Shown piece after piece: positions 1 through 13,154 of a stretch of DNA of 64,000 nucleotides. The notes beneath the pieces were generated by a model. It did not search any database and was not told the origin of the DNA. It saw only the letters and a list, made by a program, of their open reading frames with translations. The translations under genes and the position numbers were made by a program. Each line of letters begins with the position of its first letter. The first letter of the stretch is position 1. The stretch comes from Chamaea fasciata (Eukaryota; Chordata; Aves; Passeriformes; Sylviidae): positions 17,520,890 through 17,584,889 of the forward strand of contig JARCOQ010000006.1 in the NCBI GenBank assembly GCA_029207755.1. The letters run 5' to 3'.

Positions 1-3000
1 ACATTTGTCATTCAAAGACAAATTAGAAAAGGGCATGGATCGTGCTACATAGATGCTTCATCTCAGTTATCAGCCACGTACAGGCAGCTACCAACACATC
101 TACCTCCAAGTGCATCTGAAAAAAAGCAATCTCTTCTGGTGGATGTGGACAGAACGTCTTTGTCAAAATTTGAGTTTGAGCAAATACAGCAAAGCGGTTT
201 AGCACAGGGAGGATTTGTCCCTGCAGAAATTGACACAAATTCCTTTAGGACAGGGGCAGCCACCCCAACCTCATAGCTGGGATTGCCAGCAGATAGAATT
301 AGGGAAACTGGAAGGTAACACTGTGGCCTAATGTAAACTCTTAAATCTGCTGTAAATAGAGCAGTAACACTGGCACACAATAAAAACGGTATCTGTCACT
401 GCACTCCCAGAAGCAGCTGTAGGGAAGGACAAGACACAGAGTGGATTTTTGTCATCTCTGTGAATTTAGTTTGAGGAAAAATCTAAGCTGACAGAAACTG
501 TGGCAAATAGGTAGCATTCTAGTGATGGAGGGTAGCTGGAGTGATCATGCAGGAGAGAATAACCGGAGATCAAGTGTAAGGATCCAGTCTGAAGTTCCTG
601 CTATGCCACAGTGTAACTTGGAGTAGCAGCCCTGAGAAAGCAGCACTCCTGGATGTTTCAAGCTGGAAAGACCAATACCCACAAAAGCAATTTATTAGGA
701 AGTTTCTGACATGCACATCTTTAAGAACGTACATCTATCATTTTCAAAGACATGGTTTAGGGAAATAGCAACTATTACAGCCTTAAGTTTAGGGGAATGT
801 CTCTTTCCTTCTTTAGTTTTGGGTTTAAAAACCAAAGTTTCACAAGTCTAATCTTGTGAGAGATCCTGAAAGAGAAAAACCTCTGCACATCATGGGGCTG
901 CCCATAACAAGCCCTCTTGGGTCCAGATGGAGTCCACAGAGAGGCAGCTCAAGTACATCTGGACAGTGTTCACAGAGCTGCACATGACAGGAGCAGTTCT
1001 GTAAAGTGATGCCGATGGTCCAGCAGAGAATTAGCCCCCTGTGGTCTATTGGCACTGACCATACTGGACTTGAACTGATGACTGTGGAGACCCTGATGCG
1101 ATTACAATTGCAGTGGAGGGCAGATTCCTGGAAATCATTTGAGTCTATACAGGACATAGCTGAATAGTCCTTTCCAGCACAGTTCTGAAAACACAATACA
1201 GAGATGCTAACTAACTCTGCAGGAACCTCTTCAATACATTATGGTCATCTTTAGCCAGAGCTCATAGCCCACCAGGATCCCAACTCACTCTTCCAGATCT
1301 ACTCCAGTATGCCTTCATCACTTTCTCTGTGTTCCTGTGTTCATCTGAGCCACAGGTTTGCTCTGTCTCAGAAGGGAACCTAGGAGGAACATCACTATTG
1401 AGTGAAAGCTAATAAATCCCCCCACAGCAGCTGTGCAGAGGCGTACGTATGGCTTTTGCCCTGATCTGGCTGAAGAGCACTGTATCTAAGCTAACACACC
1501 CCCTCTGACTAGTCACAAAGGGACCAGAGCATCTTCCAAATGATAGCATTTCTTAGCTTCCTAGTCTTCTGTGGGTTTTTGTCTGGTTGAGTTTTTAATT
1601 TTTTTTTTTTTAATTTAATTTTCTTCTTCATCTCAGGTTTGGAGATAAATAGGTCTCCATGTTGTGATATACTACTTAAGGAAACTTCTCCTTGGGCTAA
1701 GTAGTCCCACATCACACATTGGCATAACTGCAGCTCTGACCTGTATTGTTTCCTGGACTAGGCAAGCTCAGCAGGCTGTACCTGCCTCCAGCTGCCTGGG
1801 AGGAAGAGGAGTCTGGTTAAAGAGCAGTGCTCACAGACCTCTGAAGGAAAAGGTGAGTTTACCTTCACTTGCAAACTCCAAGGACTAGCTCTTTTCTTCT
1901 TTCACTACCTTTGCTCCTTCCAAGGACTTCAAACTGCACACCATAAAACTAGGATGGGCTGGTCACTAGTACATACAGACTCCCCCCCTACTGCAGGGTT
2001 TTTAGGCATTATCACAAAACAAGTAAATAAAGACAGTGTTTAACAACTGAAGGAAAAAAAAAAAAAAGATTACGGCCCTGCATCACAGCCAAGGAACTTC
2101 ATATGCCAACTACTAAAAGGCCACATGAAAGTACTGAAATTAACCCTAATTCATGGGATAAGACTTTCAGCAGGGTTAGGTATCCAGTGATAATGTTTAA
2201 AAAGTAAATGCACAAAGAAGTAATATGCCTCCAGAGCTGTAACAAAAAGATTGCACAGAAAGTTATGCATTATGGATGATTTAGCAATATCATAGATTGC
2301 GATAGCTCCAGCAAAGAGAGTGAAATCATCCCTGTCTTTCCATTTGTTGGCAGAATTTTACCGAGGGGCTCCTGGGAGCTCTTGGGGGCTCCTCCATGGC
2401 TCAACAGACAAATTAACTCATCAAAGGGTAGGTAGGGATGATTAACTAACAAGAGCCCCCTCCAGCCCATCACTTGTACATGGTTATTTCACCCAGATGG
2501 TGTTCACCTACCTGAAACTGGTAATGACAGTCTCAGATCGGATTTACGGAAAAACATAGATAATAAGGTGCCGCAAGAGTGACATGATAGAAGTTATTGG
2601 TCTGTGATGCTCCAGACTGCGCCAGAGGCAGCAGAGCTGTTTTGTAATGTTAGCCTCTGTTTTGTAACATTATCCTCTCCACCCAAGAGATTTCCTGCCG
2701 CAAATGGGAGACTTGGTCTTCAGAGAAGCATTTGACCTGACCCTTTCTGCAGGAGAGTGGGATCAACTGCAAAGAAAATGACAAGACATAGCAACACTCC
2801 CATCACACACAAGCAGAAGCACTTTGACACCCTTTCACTGGAAATGGATGAATGTTTCTGTAGTGTTAAGGAAAAAAAATCCACAAGGTTTTTTGGCTTT
2901 TTCCCAGATGCAATTGATGTGACAGTTGCCAATGTTTTGCCTGATGTCTTCATATTTATGTGAAGAGTGATTGTTGGGCTTTTACGGACAGTCAATACAG

Positions 3001-3599
3001 CCAAGAAAATCCACACCAGTCCTGGTGGGAGATAAAACAGTAAAGCAAACACAAAACCAGAACAAGAATTTCAAAAATGCATGTTTCCCCAGACAAGTAA
3101 AAATAAAAGCCTGTTGCTCCTTCGTGTAGGCCTGGAGGGTCAAATGCCTAACAGAGCACATCCAACCAGTGGTCAGGAGACATACACTTATGTTTTGTTT
3201 AAGAAAATAATTGCATATGCATCCATTTCAACCTGACAAATTTACAGTTTCACTAGTCCAACAATAAGCCCGTGAAAATGGACAAGTTCAGTACCTGTGG
3301 AAGCTAAGATTAGCCCAAGAAGTAGGTTTCCTTATATGAAAATCTGTCATGAAAACCAAGGCCAGACTGCGAACCCTTAACTGCAACCCATCTTCCTCTG
3401 AAAACCAGGATTTGGCAGTAATAGGCTTCTAGCTATATACAAGCATGTCTCAAAGAAATTCCATAGTTGCCTAGGACTGTGGGCTAAGATTTTCAAAATG
3501 GGATCAGAAACTCCTAACCAGTACTACTGAAGTAATTTTAAGGAGGGAAGAAGCAGCGGCAGAGGAACACAGGAATATTTCCTCAACTTCTTGTTCCAG

Positions 3600-3681
3600 G
3601 TAGTCCTTCCTGAACAGGCCGTGTTGGGCCAAATGGCCTCTTGAGATCTCTTCCTACTTCAACCACTCTATGATTCTGCAA
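3600..3681 (+). mobile_element. CR1 LINE 3'-end remnant
   Basis: The stretch reads like the 3' terminus of an avian CR1 non-LTR retrotransposon: a 'tgggccaaatggcctcttga' block, then 'tcttcctacttcaaccactc' and the terminal 'tatgattctg'. CR1 elements end in short ATTCTATGA-like repeats instead of poly(A) and are almost always 5'-truncated, as here. It is diverged and the left edge is uncertain. This was matched from memory of the family, not by a database search. Confidence 0.7.
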
Positions 3682-5980
3682 AGCCCTTTCCTGCTCCAAG
3701 TTCATTCTTCATCCTTTACCACTTACACTGTCACATCCACTTCCTGGCTGTCTACACCTCACCCAGGAGCCCTCTTAAAGTGGGTACCAACAGGCCAAAT
3801 ATCCTGTTCACTTGGTCTCAACACACAGGGCCTGGTAGAATGGAGAACATTACTGCTAGATCTACCTAGCCAAGTGATACATATTTACAAGCAAAAAAAA
3901 AAAAAAAACCCCAACCAACCCGTAATACCAGAAGAGTTCTAAAACTCTCCTAATAACCTGTTTTTCACTACTGGTCACTGACTACTGCGAGGAAATATGC
4001 AAGCCTGCAGCATTCTCACCAAAGTAAAAATTCCAGTGAGATGTCTCACTTCCATAACATTTACTACCTAAGGTCTCTGATGCGCTTCATGAGTCATTAT
4101 GTCACTGCTTATACAGCAACATGGGAGAAGAAAAACTGGACTTTTTGCAAAGGTTTTGAAGTACTTTCAGGACGAATTTTTTGTCCTCCAGGAGAAACTA
4201 CCATTCCAGGAGAAAACTCCTATTGTCTCTTTTAGCAGCTTATGTGGAAATTCCTCTGACCAAACCAACCTTCCAGATAACCATTATCACCACCTCCTTG
4301 ACAAGAGGTGAGAAACTTTTCTACCCAATTTCTCTGCTTTTATTCAAGTGCATCTCCTGTAGGAGAGATCTGCAGTCCCTCACACCGTTTGATGGTGGCC
4401 CCTCCAAATCCTGATAAAGATTTAATATCACTGAGCCTTGAAGGAGCAGCTATGGCAGCAGCCAGAAGTAGAAGTTCTCCCTGCCCATTTGACACCTCCA
4501 GCACCGTAATATGCTTGGAAGGCAAGATCCTCCTAAACTTTACGTGATAAGCTGGATGGCTGTGAGCAGTTCAGGCAACTCAAACCTGTCATAAATCAAC
4601 AAGGCAACAACACTTGCCTGAGGCTGCCACTGCGGCTCCTCACAGAAAATACTCTGTTCTTCTGATTATCGTCTTAGTGTTTAGAAGTACCCATTATGGA
4701 CCAGCACCCCATTGTGTTACTCACAGTAAAGCACAAAAGCACAGATGTGTGTGAGGAAATGGAAGTATTATTCTAGTGCATCACACAGCTCATGCTTCAT
4801 GACAACACCAAAATCTCAATAGGTTTTGGGTTTGTGCTTTCATAAACAAAACCCTGTGATTACTGCATGTGGTAAAAAGCAAACTCCAATCATGGCCCTT
4901 CAGACTCATCACCGCCACAAAGTGCTAATTAATTTCTCAATCATTACGAAGCAAGACTGTTGCTCCGTTGTGTCAGAACAGAAGATTCAGCCAAAGCAAC
5001 CAGCTATGCATTGCAAAGGGGATGATTTCCACCGAGACCTGAACCCAGCCTCCACGGCTGAGTGTGCCTGCACACACAGTCAGAGCTCCATGCCTGCCAA
5101 GGCTGCAACCCATCACTTGCAAAGGCATTTAGATCCTGCATGCACCTGCACAAAGCTACCAAAATAAAAATTAGACACTGGAGAAAAAAAGGCCTATAAA
5201 GCTGCCAGGGGGCACTCCTCTAGAAAGGCTACAAATTTCCAGTGCATCTGAGGATTACCCACAGCAGTACAACAAAAGCTACAAGTAGGTAGGTTTTCGC
5301 AGACAAGTATAAACTCTTCTTTGTATGTTTTCTCTGTTCATGGGGAAAAAACAGTTCATCATGACTCAATACCAAAACTTTCTCCTTTCCCCCTGCAACA
5401 AATAAGCTCTGTGCAATTTCCTCCTCCTGACCTATGCATGCACAATAGGTTAGCGGCACTAAGGAAAAACAATCCCTAAATGAAGACTTGTAATAATTTT
5501 ATCCTTCTGTAATGGCATGGGCCAGAGTTAATGCTAAGTGGGATGGGGCAGCAGGGAAAGAGCATGCCAGGGTTAAGATGGACCGTTTAGTAGCAATTAG
5601 CAATGATGCATTGAGCAAAAATAGCAACAATAAAAAAAAAAAGAAAAGAGGTTACACTAGAAACAAAACCATTAACAGAAATAAATTTAATTTAACCAAT
5701 TAGCATTTGTCTAAGGAAGGCAAACTTTCTGTTGCTGTTGGCAAGCCAATGGGGAATTAAAAAACCAGAGAAATCTTATCAGAAATATTTACTTCCCACT
5801 AGGAATGAGTCTGGGATTGTTTTTCTAACAAAAATCTACTGTCCCACATTTTCGTGACCCTCTCTGGAGTTCCAGGGAGAAAATATTTAGTTCAACATTA
5901 TCGTAAGCTAGAATATGGCTCTATTTATGTGACAAGTTGACAACATACAATTTCATGCTTGTTGAACTGATCTGTGTTAT

Positions 5981-5997
5981 ATATTCACTGTGAATAT
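5981..5997. repeat. 17-bp near-perfect palindrome
   Basis: Eight bases (ATATTCAC) are followed by one T and then their exact reverse complement (GTGAATAT). It lies in AT-rich intron 2 sequence with no associated element. Chance is the simplest explanation. Confidence 0.8.
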
Positions 5998-8900
5998 TAT
6001 GAAGCCTCACCATTATAAATATGAAACAGTATACACTTATTCAAAATAACTCCAGCAGTAGCAATTTATAGCTCGGTTGTTTGTGTGCTTATGAAGTCCA
6101 AACGCCACCTTAAGAAGCTGCATCTCACTAAAACAGATGTGGAGTGTGACTGTGACCAAAGTGGATTTAAGATGACCTCTGCGAAAGGAGGCTATTACAT
6201 TTTTGTTTGTATGGCAGCTGACACCAGTTCGTATTTAGCTACATAGCCAGTGGGAACACAGTGTAACACAGTGTCCTCAAGGGCTGGTTTTAACACAGGC
6301 CAAGACATCCCTCTAATGACCTAATTAGCTTACTACTGTTCTGGTGAGCGCTAGTCTTCCCTCTTCGAAAAAGGACAGGTGCCCTACAGAGCAGCAGCAC
6401 AGTGAGCATCTCAAGCCATGGCTGCTCCAGGTGAAATGTCTCCTTAATGGGACCGTGAAGTGGATCAGTCGCGTTTTCTTGATTGCGTGCCTGGGGAACG
6501 GTTTTGGTGGCTGCATACATCAAACAATAAATTCTCAAAGCAATTGTTTTTTGCTCATTTGGGACTTCTTTCCTGCCTGAAGGTTTCAACCAACATGCCA
6601 GGTGGTTCTTGCAGTAAAGCACTGTAGTTTGTCCAAGCAGGAAAGAAAAAAGGAGGCGCAGCAGCACACCTTGGTAACACTAGATACAGAGCATTTGCAT
6701 AAACTCTTTCCAATTACATAGCAGCTGGTTTGAGTAAAATAAATTCCACTACCTGCTTGAGCCTTTTTAAATGTCAGCCTAGGTAATCATAGATTATCGT
6801 TTACATACATCATCCCACACAGACAGGATGTTATTGTGCTGGTCTCCTATTTAGCAGATGTAGAGTCCTGAGTCAGGCCACAGATACTGGTAAAGATAAT
6901 GCATTCAAAAACACAAGACATGTGACATTGCTCCATTAGGAATGTAAAAGGTCCGGTATTTTTGTGAAGTGTCTGCTATTTTCTTTCCCTGGAAATGAGG
7001 GTCTCCTCCTAGTTTCACAAGTAGGCTTTATGATACATTGTTACCTTTTATCATTCTTATAAAGTTTCCTATCCCAAATCTGCATCTTTTGCCTTTTACG
7101 TTTACTGTTGTATTAAACCTATGACGTTGTCTGTTTCACTACTAAATCTATCCCATAACCACATACAGTACATTCATTTCTCTAGGACCTCAGTAGCTCT
7201 TATCTGTTTGCTTTTATGATCTCTTATGAACTGTCAGGAATAACAACTTGCAGGCATGTTTGTAAAGTCATCTCAGACTGAACTCAGCCTTCCCCTTTTT
7301 TACCATACAGTGATACTCTCTGCAATGAAATCCAGTTTGCCTCAGAAGCAGCACATTACAGGACACATTTTAGAGGGACACAAGTTCCCAAATACCCAAA
7401 TACATGTGCTTATCATGTAAAACATTCAATCTGCATGAATCTGAATTTCAAAAAAGCCTACTTATTAGAGCAGGAAGGTACATGTTGATAGGACTTGGTC
7501 TTGTGTTGCTTCCAGATTCGCCAGAGTGCTCTATGCGACTGCCCAGAGCTATTTTGTTCATGCCCTCTGGGGCCTCAGACAGGCTGCTATGTGGTGCACA
7601 CAATCACAGTCCTTTCAAGCACTTTGATAAGCTTTATTCTGCCATTATGCCATCTAGAACATTAAACACAATGTTTAAGTTCTATGTTAAATCACGATCA
7701 GCTCCTATTAACTGTTCCAAGCTCCTCATTTTTATCAACAGTTACTTTATTAAATCCTTAATAATATAGATGGAATAGTTAGTTAATTTGTGTGTTGAGC
7801 CATGGATGTTAATTTGTAAACATAATAACATACTGCAATCATTTGCATAATAGCATTTTAATCTTTTTAGTAAAAGCTGTAATTCCCTACAAAGTACGCT
7901 GCAGTAGAAACTAAGTGACTATTGGTAATAATAAAAAAGGCCTTAAAATTCTGATCCTATTATAGCGTTGGAACATACCCAAACTGCTACCATAATCTCT
8001 GAAATGTTACTGTTCTCTGATTTAGGTGTCTGTGTCAAGAATAAAAATGAAGTATAACTGGTAGCAGTAGACTATTTCCTAAATGTAATTTAGTATTCAC
8101 TAAGCACCAGCACTTTGCAAATAGCTCTGAGGCTTTCCTTCAAAGTTCAGAGCTCTAGTTATGCATATTGTGTGAGGTACACCATGCAGCTCACCTCCAG
8201 CCTCTGTTGTGCTGAATAGATGGCTATGATAAATCATGCTGATTTGGCACTGAAGGGCATCAGCCATCAAGGATTTGACTACTATGTCTTTTTTTTTTTT
8301 TTTCCCCCTGAGATTGTATCTCCTTGAACTGCCTGCCCTGGGCTACTAGTTTTGGAGAAAATTAAAAAGTGGAAAAAATGCTAGGGAAGGCCACTACAGA
8401 AAGTCTATATAGGCTCAGTTCTCTGGAACCCATTAACACCAGTCACAAGACTGGCAAAGAAAACATTGGTGGTTGTTTAAAAGTCAGGCCAAGTCATTTT
8501 ACGCAAGATCTGGTAATTCATTAATCAATCTGGCTGCAAACCTTGAATGAATAACCTGCAATGGTGAAAGAGACTGGCAGCACCACAGAACATGAGGGAT
8601 TTTATAATCTGAACCAATGCAAATTACCCTGGTGATGTTTAAGGCTTCCCTCAACACTAATCATCTCCCCGATACAACCCCTTCCAAATAAATAAGAAAT
8701 CATTTATCTCCATGCATTCCCCTGCTGCCAGGGGAAAGACAGTCTGCATTTCATTGTGTATTTCCTTCTCTCCTCACATTCTCATTGCTTGTAATACAGC
8801 CCTTTTTGGCAGTGTACAATAAAACATGGTTATGTTTTTAGGCTTTCCAAATATGTGGCACATAGAATGGCCTTGAGAAGTATCGTGGGATACACCTATA

Positions 8901-11900
8901 AAAAACAATTAAAAACAAAGTCATCAAACATTGTGAGCATTACTTTGGAACATAGAATTATGTAAATAAATTAAATCTGCAGAAGGGCAAGCAATGTGGG
9001 TTTTCTGAAGTCTTTTTAAAGGCTAAAAAAAGTGTTTTGCCAAGTACAAGATTTATGATTTTACACAGGTTCATTGCAGTTTAACAGGTTATTGCCTAAC
9101 TACATGCTGAATTTTCTCTTGCCATCAGCTGAGTTATTTGCAAAAAATGCCAACAAAGAGAAACACCCACTATAGATAACTTCCCTCTCCATAATGCTAG
9201 GCATGGATCATAAATAATTTTAAATATGACTAATCTTACATGATATGGTACAGTACATTTCAAGAAGCCTCAAGGGACAACAGTTTTCATGAACAAAAAG
9301 CCTTCTCACTCCTGGCACATCAAGTTGTATGTTTGTTCACAATTTCACAGAGCATTGGCTTTGAGAATGAAAATTTAACCATTTTGATTTTCTGAAAGCA
9401 GCCAAATTAAATTTTTTGGAAATACAATTTTTAAAGTCTAGTTCTTCACAAAAACAAATCATAAAAGTGAATGGTGCAGTGAACCATCTAAGTAACTGGT
9501 CTTGGGTGACTTGTTAACTATTTACTTGCATGAACGTGTGTCAATAGACAGTGCCCCGAGGGGCAAGAATTCCTTCATTTTATCTTTTCAAACAACAGGC
9601 GAAGAAAATTAGGTGAAAAACAGAAGTGACCAAACTGTGAATAGAAAGAAATCACCTAATTCATAATGTATTCATAAGTATAAACATCAGTAAGAAGAGC
9701 CTCTGTACTGGGGCAGTACAGGCTTGATTCAGGACTCTGTCGGTTACATTGGTAAGTGGGCAGAATGATGCACTGATTAATTAGGTGTGTCTGCAAAATA
9801 CTGGTGTGTTTTAATCCTAGAGTGAAGGCCAGTATCTCATGACACCTAAGCAGATGATAGCAGGATTTATACTGAACACTTACATACTATCTAGACTAAT
9901 TGGACCTTTATCTCACTTGGCTCCTGGTTGCTACCATAACTATTAATCATTTCTAGTCTGTGAGATTCCCAGTGCCACTGGAAGTGCCTAAGGTTATGGG
10001 TGCTCAGCTCAAGTGAGCTTTCAGGAACATGATTTGCAGAAAGACTGAAAATTCACTTTATGAAATACAAACCTTTCTTAAAAAAAGTACACTTTCTTAA
10101 AAAAAAAAAAAAAAAAGAGACACCCAGGCACTTCATAAAGGGCTTTTGAACACTGCCCCTCACGCAGGCAATACCACATGTCCTACATTAACACCTCAAG
10201 GCAGAGTGTGTTTCATTCAAGGCTAGATTTGACAATTAACACTGTACAGCTTGAGCAAGTAATGCTTCTCGTGTACTTCCCATCATTTGCTTGTCATTCT
10301 GGTTCCTTCCTTTCCACCCCAAATAGGCTGTATTTCTATTTTTGTATGACAATGCCTCATCTGGAAGCTTAAGTTAGATAAAACATTCTTCTCCCAAAAT
10401 AACAAGAGAGAAAAAAAAGTAAGAAAAAGGTATAAAAAGACATTATTTTCTTTTTTAAAAAGCCATTGAGGATCAATATGGAAAAATCTAGTGATTACCA
10501 AAAGAGAAACTGCACAAAACTCCCATTCTCTCAGCTAAAACAAATAGTTCCTCACAGAGTATGTGAGATAGTCTCTGGAGGAAGAAGACATCTTCTTCTG
10601 ATCTTGAGCACCCCCCGTTGTCACATTACTGAGCGGCTGAGGCAAGAAATAGTGCAAAGTATCCAGCTGCACAGTGGAGAATGGGGACAGGGTTAATGCA
10701 TGGGAGGAGAAAATAACTGTTTCATTCCCATCTTCCTAGGCCAAGCAACCAAGAAATGTAAATGCAACACTCTAAGAAGCTGAAAATAGTCTAATTTTGC
10801 ACTGCAGTATTGTAAAATACCATTAGGGCACAATTTGTCCCTACAGGTAAGTATGGGCCAAGCTGTGATGAGACAGCAATGCAGCCTGCAGCTGAAGTGA
10901 ATGAGCGTGAGGAAAGAAAACAACAGAATTTGTGTGTTAAGAAAGAAGCAGCATATTTCATTTCCAAAGTATTATTTCTGACCTATTACTTGCTGAGTAG
11001 ATTCATTCCCCCAGCTGCATTGCCCCTGTTTCTCCACACATATTTCCCTGTTTCTTCACACTGGGGCAGCTCATCCTCAGACAGACCCAAATAAGCCATG
11101 AGATGTTGCCCCTGTCACCATCTCCCAATGAGGTTAACTACCAGCCTATGTGGTTGTCCTGCTGTTTGCAACATGCTTGGATTTTCAGAACAGGAACTGT
11201 TTCCTATACAAGGTGTGCAGGGGAATGGTCACTACCTATCTGAGACAACTTTATACCCAGCAGCTGTGGCCATCAGAGTAGACAGGCAGTAACACGCAGG
11301 ACAAGCAATGAGGTGGTCAAGTTCTACTGGCTTTACTGGAATAATTTGTACAGTTAGATTTGATAAATACATAATTGCATTACTTATCTGGAACTTAAAC
11401 TTTGAAAGTCTGCATCTTCAACTGATTCTTCCTAAAGGAAAATGCTTCCTCATTTGGCTTCGGATGAATGTGAAAAAAATATGTGTCCTCAGTACTTTTA
11501 TAAAAAACAGCAGAACAAGTCTCCACCACAGTCGCTGTAAATGTGGACCCTGCCCCCCCTGCTGCCACCAACGTACCCTACCATGCCTGAGGCAGTACAA
11601 CTGCAATTCAAGACCCAGACGGGATTTGGGAACTTTGTAAAACAAAGTCTGGGACATTATACAACTAATGAGAAAAAGTGGGCCTAAGCACAAGGCTTTA
11701 CAGGGCTATTCTGATTCAAATAAAATTAATTCCAAGTTACTTGGTTGTAAATGACAGAAACTAAACAGAGAAGACCGGTTTCTGCTATCAGTTACAGTGG
11801 TTTAAATCCAGAGCTATTCATCTGCATCAGGGAGATCACTGTGGGCTTAGAGCTGTATACAAAGGAAGGAGAATTTTATTCAGGACATCACATCCTAAGC

Positions 11901-12974
11901 AAGCATTTTATGATACCATTTCAGTTAATTTTTTCCAGCCTTTAAAATTCTACCATGATAATCTGGGGCTTCCTGGAACCAGCGGGCTAGCTGTACTTCC
12001 TGGAGCTGTGGTACCTGGTGTGTGAGAAACAGCACCCATAGCTTGCTTTTGTACAGTGTCTTCCTGCCAGCTAATCAATTTATTGTCCAATTTCCCAGTC
12101 AGTGAATGATCTGTGGCCTCTCCTATCAATAAAGAGGGAAGGAGGTTAGAGTTTAGGAGGGGCATGGCTGCCTGAAACCACAAGGTGGAGAATTATGAAG
12201 GCTTTACAAAACAAAAGAAAGAAGACCAAGACAGAGATAAAGAAACAATAACCCTCCTCTTGCACACACTGATCCTCTCGTACACTCTAACCCTCAATGC
12301 AAAATTGGAAAGAAAACAATCACCCATCTCTCCTATCACCCTTTGACTTTTACTTTTAGATTGCTCTCCACCAGGAGATCTATGAAACCTAAGAACACTG
12401 AGCTGGTCCCGGAGCTACTGACAGCTATCACTGCCTTCTCTGCCACCTTCTTCTTCCCTGTAAACATAAATAAATTGCAGACCTCTCAATTTGTGTGCAA
12501 GTAACTTGCACAGTAAGGCTCTGAGAGGTAAAAATCTTTACTAGAAATGTTCCAGCTACTCATCAGCTAGCTGCTGTGCAGCGCTCTTCTTCTTGCCGTG
12601 GAATTCAAGTGGAAGGCAACAACCAAGTTTCAACTTCTGTTTTGCTCTGTAGCTGACAACAGTGCAACTCCTCATTGTGACGCCATAGGGCAGTGTGCTC
12701 TAGGCACTCTTCAGCTGTTTCCTCTCAAAAATCGTAAGTTCCATTTAAATCCTTTTAAGGCTTTCACCCCCACACCCCTCAGATCGCAGGTCTGGTTTTG
12801 ATGATGAGGCTTGAAGGAAACAGTCAGAACCTGTAATAAAACCAGCAGTTTTCTTGTCTCTTAATGGCAGAAAAATAGTAAACTGTTGTCCACCAGGCTA
12901 ATTAAAAAAAAAAAAAAATCAGAAAAAAAGCAAGCAAGGACTTTACAACATGCACTTGCATCATCTTGCCTTAC

Positions 12975-13154
12975 CTCGAATATATTGGCGGGTTCATTGC
13001 TGTACTGATTGGAGATGATCTCTGACTGGTCACTGTACCACTTGAGTCCCCCCAGAAAGCTGTCTGCATCCAGGTCGTTCACATCTAGTTCAGAGAGGTC
13101 AAGTTCTGGGAGATCTGGGCAAAGAGGCTGGTCTTCACCAACCAGAGCAGCACA
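12975..13154 (-). CDS. PPARGC1A: PPARGC1A exon 2 (PGC-1alpha residues 17-76)
   Basis: The exon encodes 60 residues, from CAALVGEDQPLCPDLPELDL to ...SNEPANIFE, which I recognise as the N-terminal acidic activation domain of PGC-1alpha. This region recruits p300/CBP and SRC-1 in the nucleus. The LPELDLSELDVNDLDADSFL stretch has the alternating acidic and leucine pattern of that domain. Boundaries: acceptor CTGTATCCTGCAG|TGT (AG at 13156-13155) and donor TTCGAG|GTAAGG (GT at 12974-12973). It is 180 bp and phase 0 at both ends, so it joins exon 1 in frame. Compared with mammals as I remember them, residue 56 is Tyr in KWYSD (Cys in mammals) and residue 46 is Ala (Thr in mammals). There are no frameshifts or stops. 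The longer open frame around it only reads through into flanking introns. Confidence 0.97.

Larger units (their letters stand above)
1..12974 (-). other. PPARGC1A: PPARGC1A intron 2 (5' part; continues beyond the left edge)
   Basis: This is everything downstream, in gene sense, of the exon 2 donor (GT at 12974-12973, GAG|GTAAGG). No acceptor and exon encoding the next PGC-1alpha residues (KIDEE...) was found, so intron 2 exceeds 12.9 kb here; it is also long in mammals. I see no recognisable gene in it. It contains a CR1 3'-end remnant near 3600-3681, A/T homopolymers (for example 1598-1611, 2054-2067, 3893-3908, 8289-8303, 10099-10116, 12904-12917), a 17-bp palindrome at 5981-5997, and otherwise unremarkable AT-rich sequence. 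The open frames here are short and without known domains. Confidence 0.85.
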
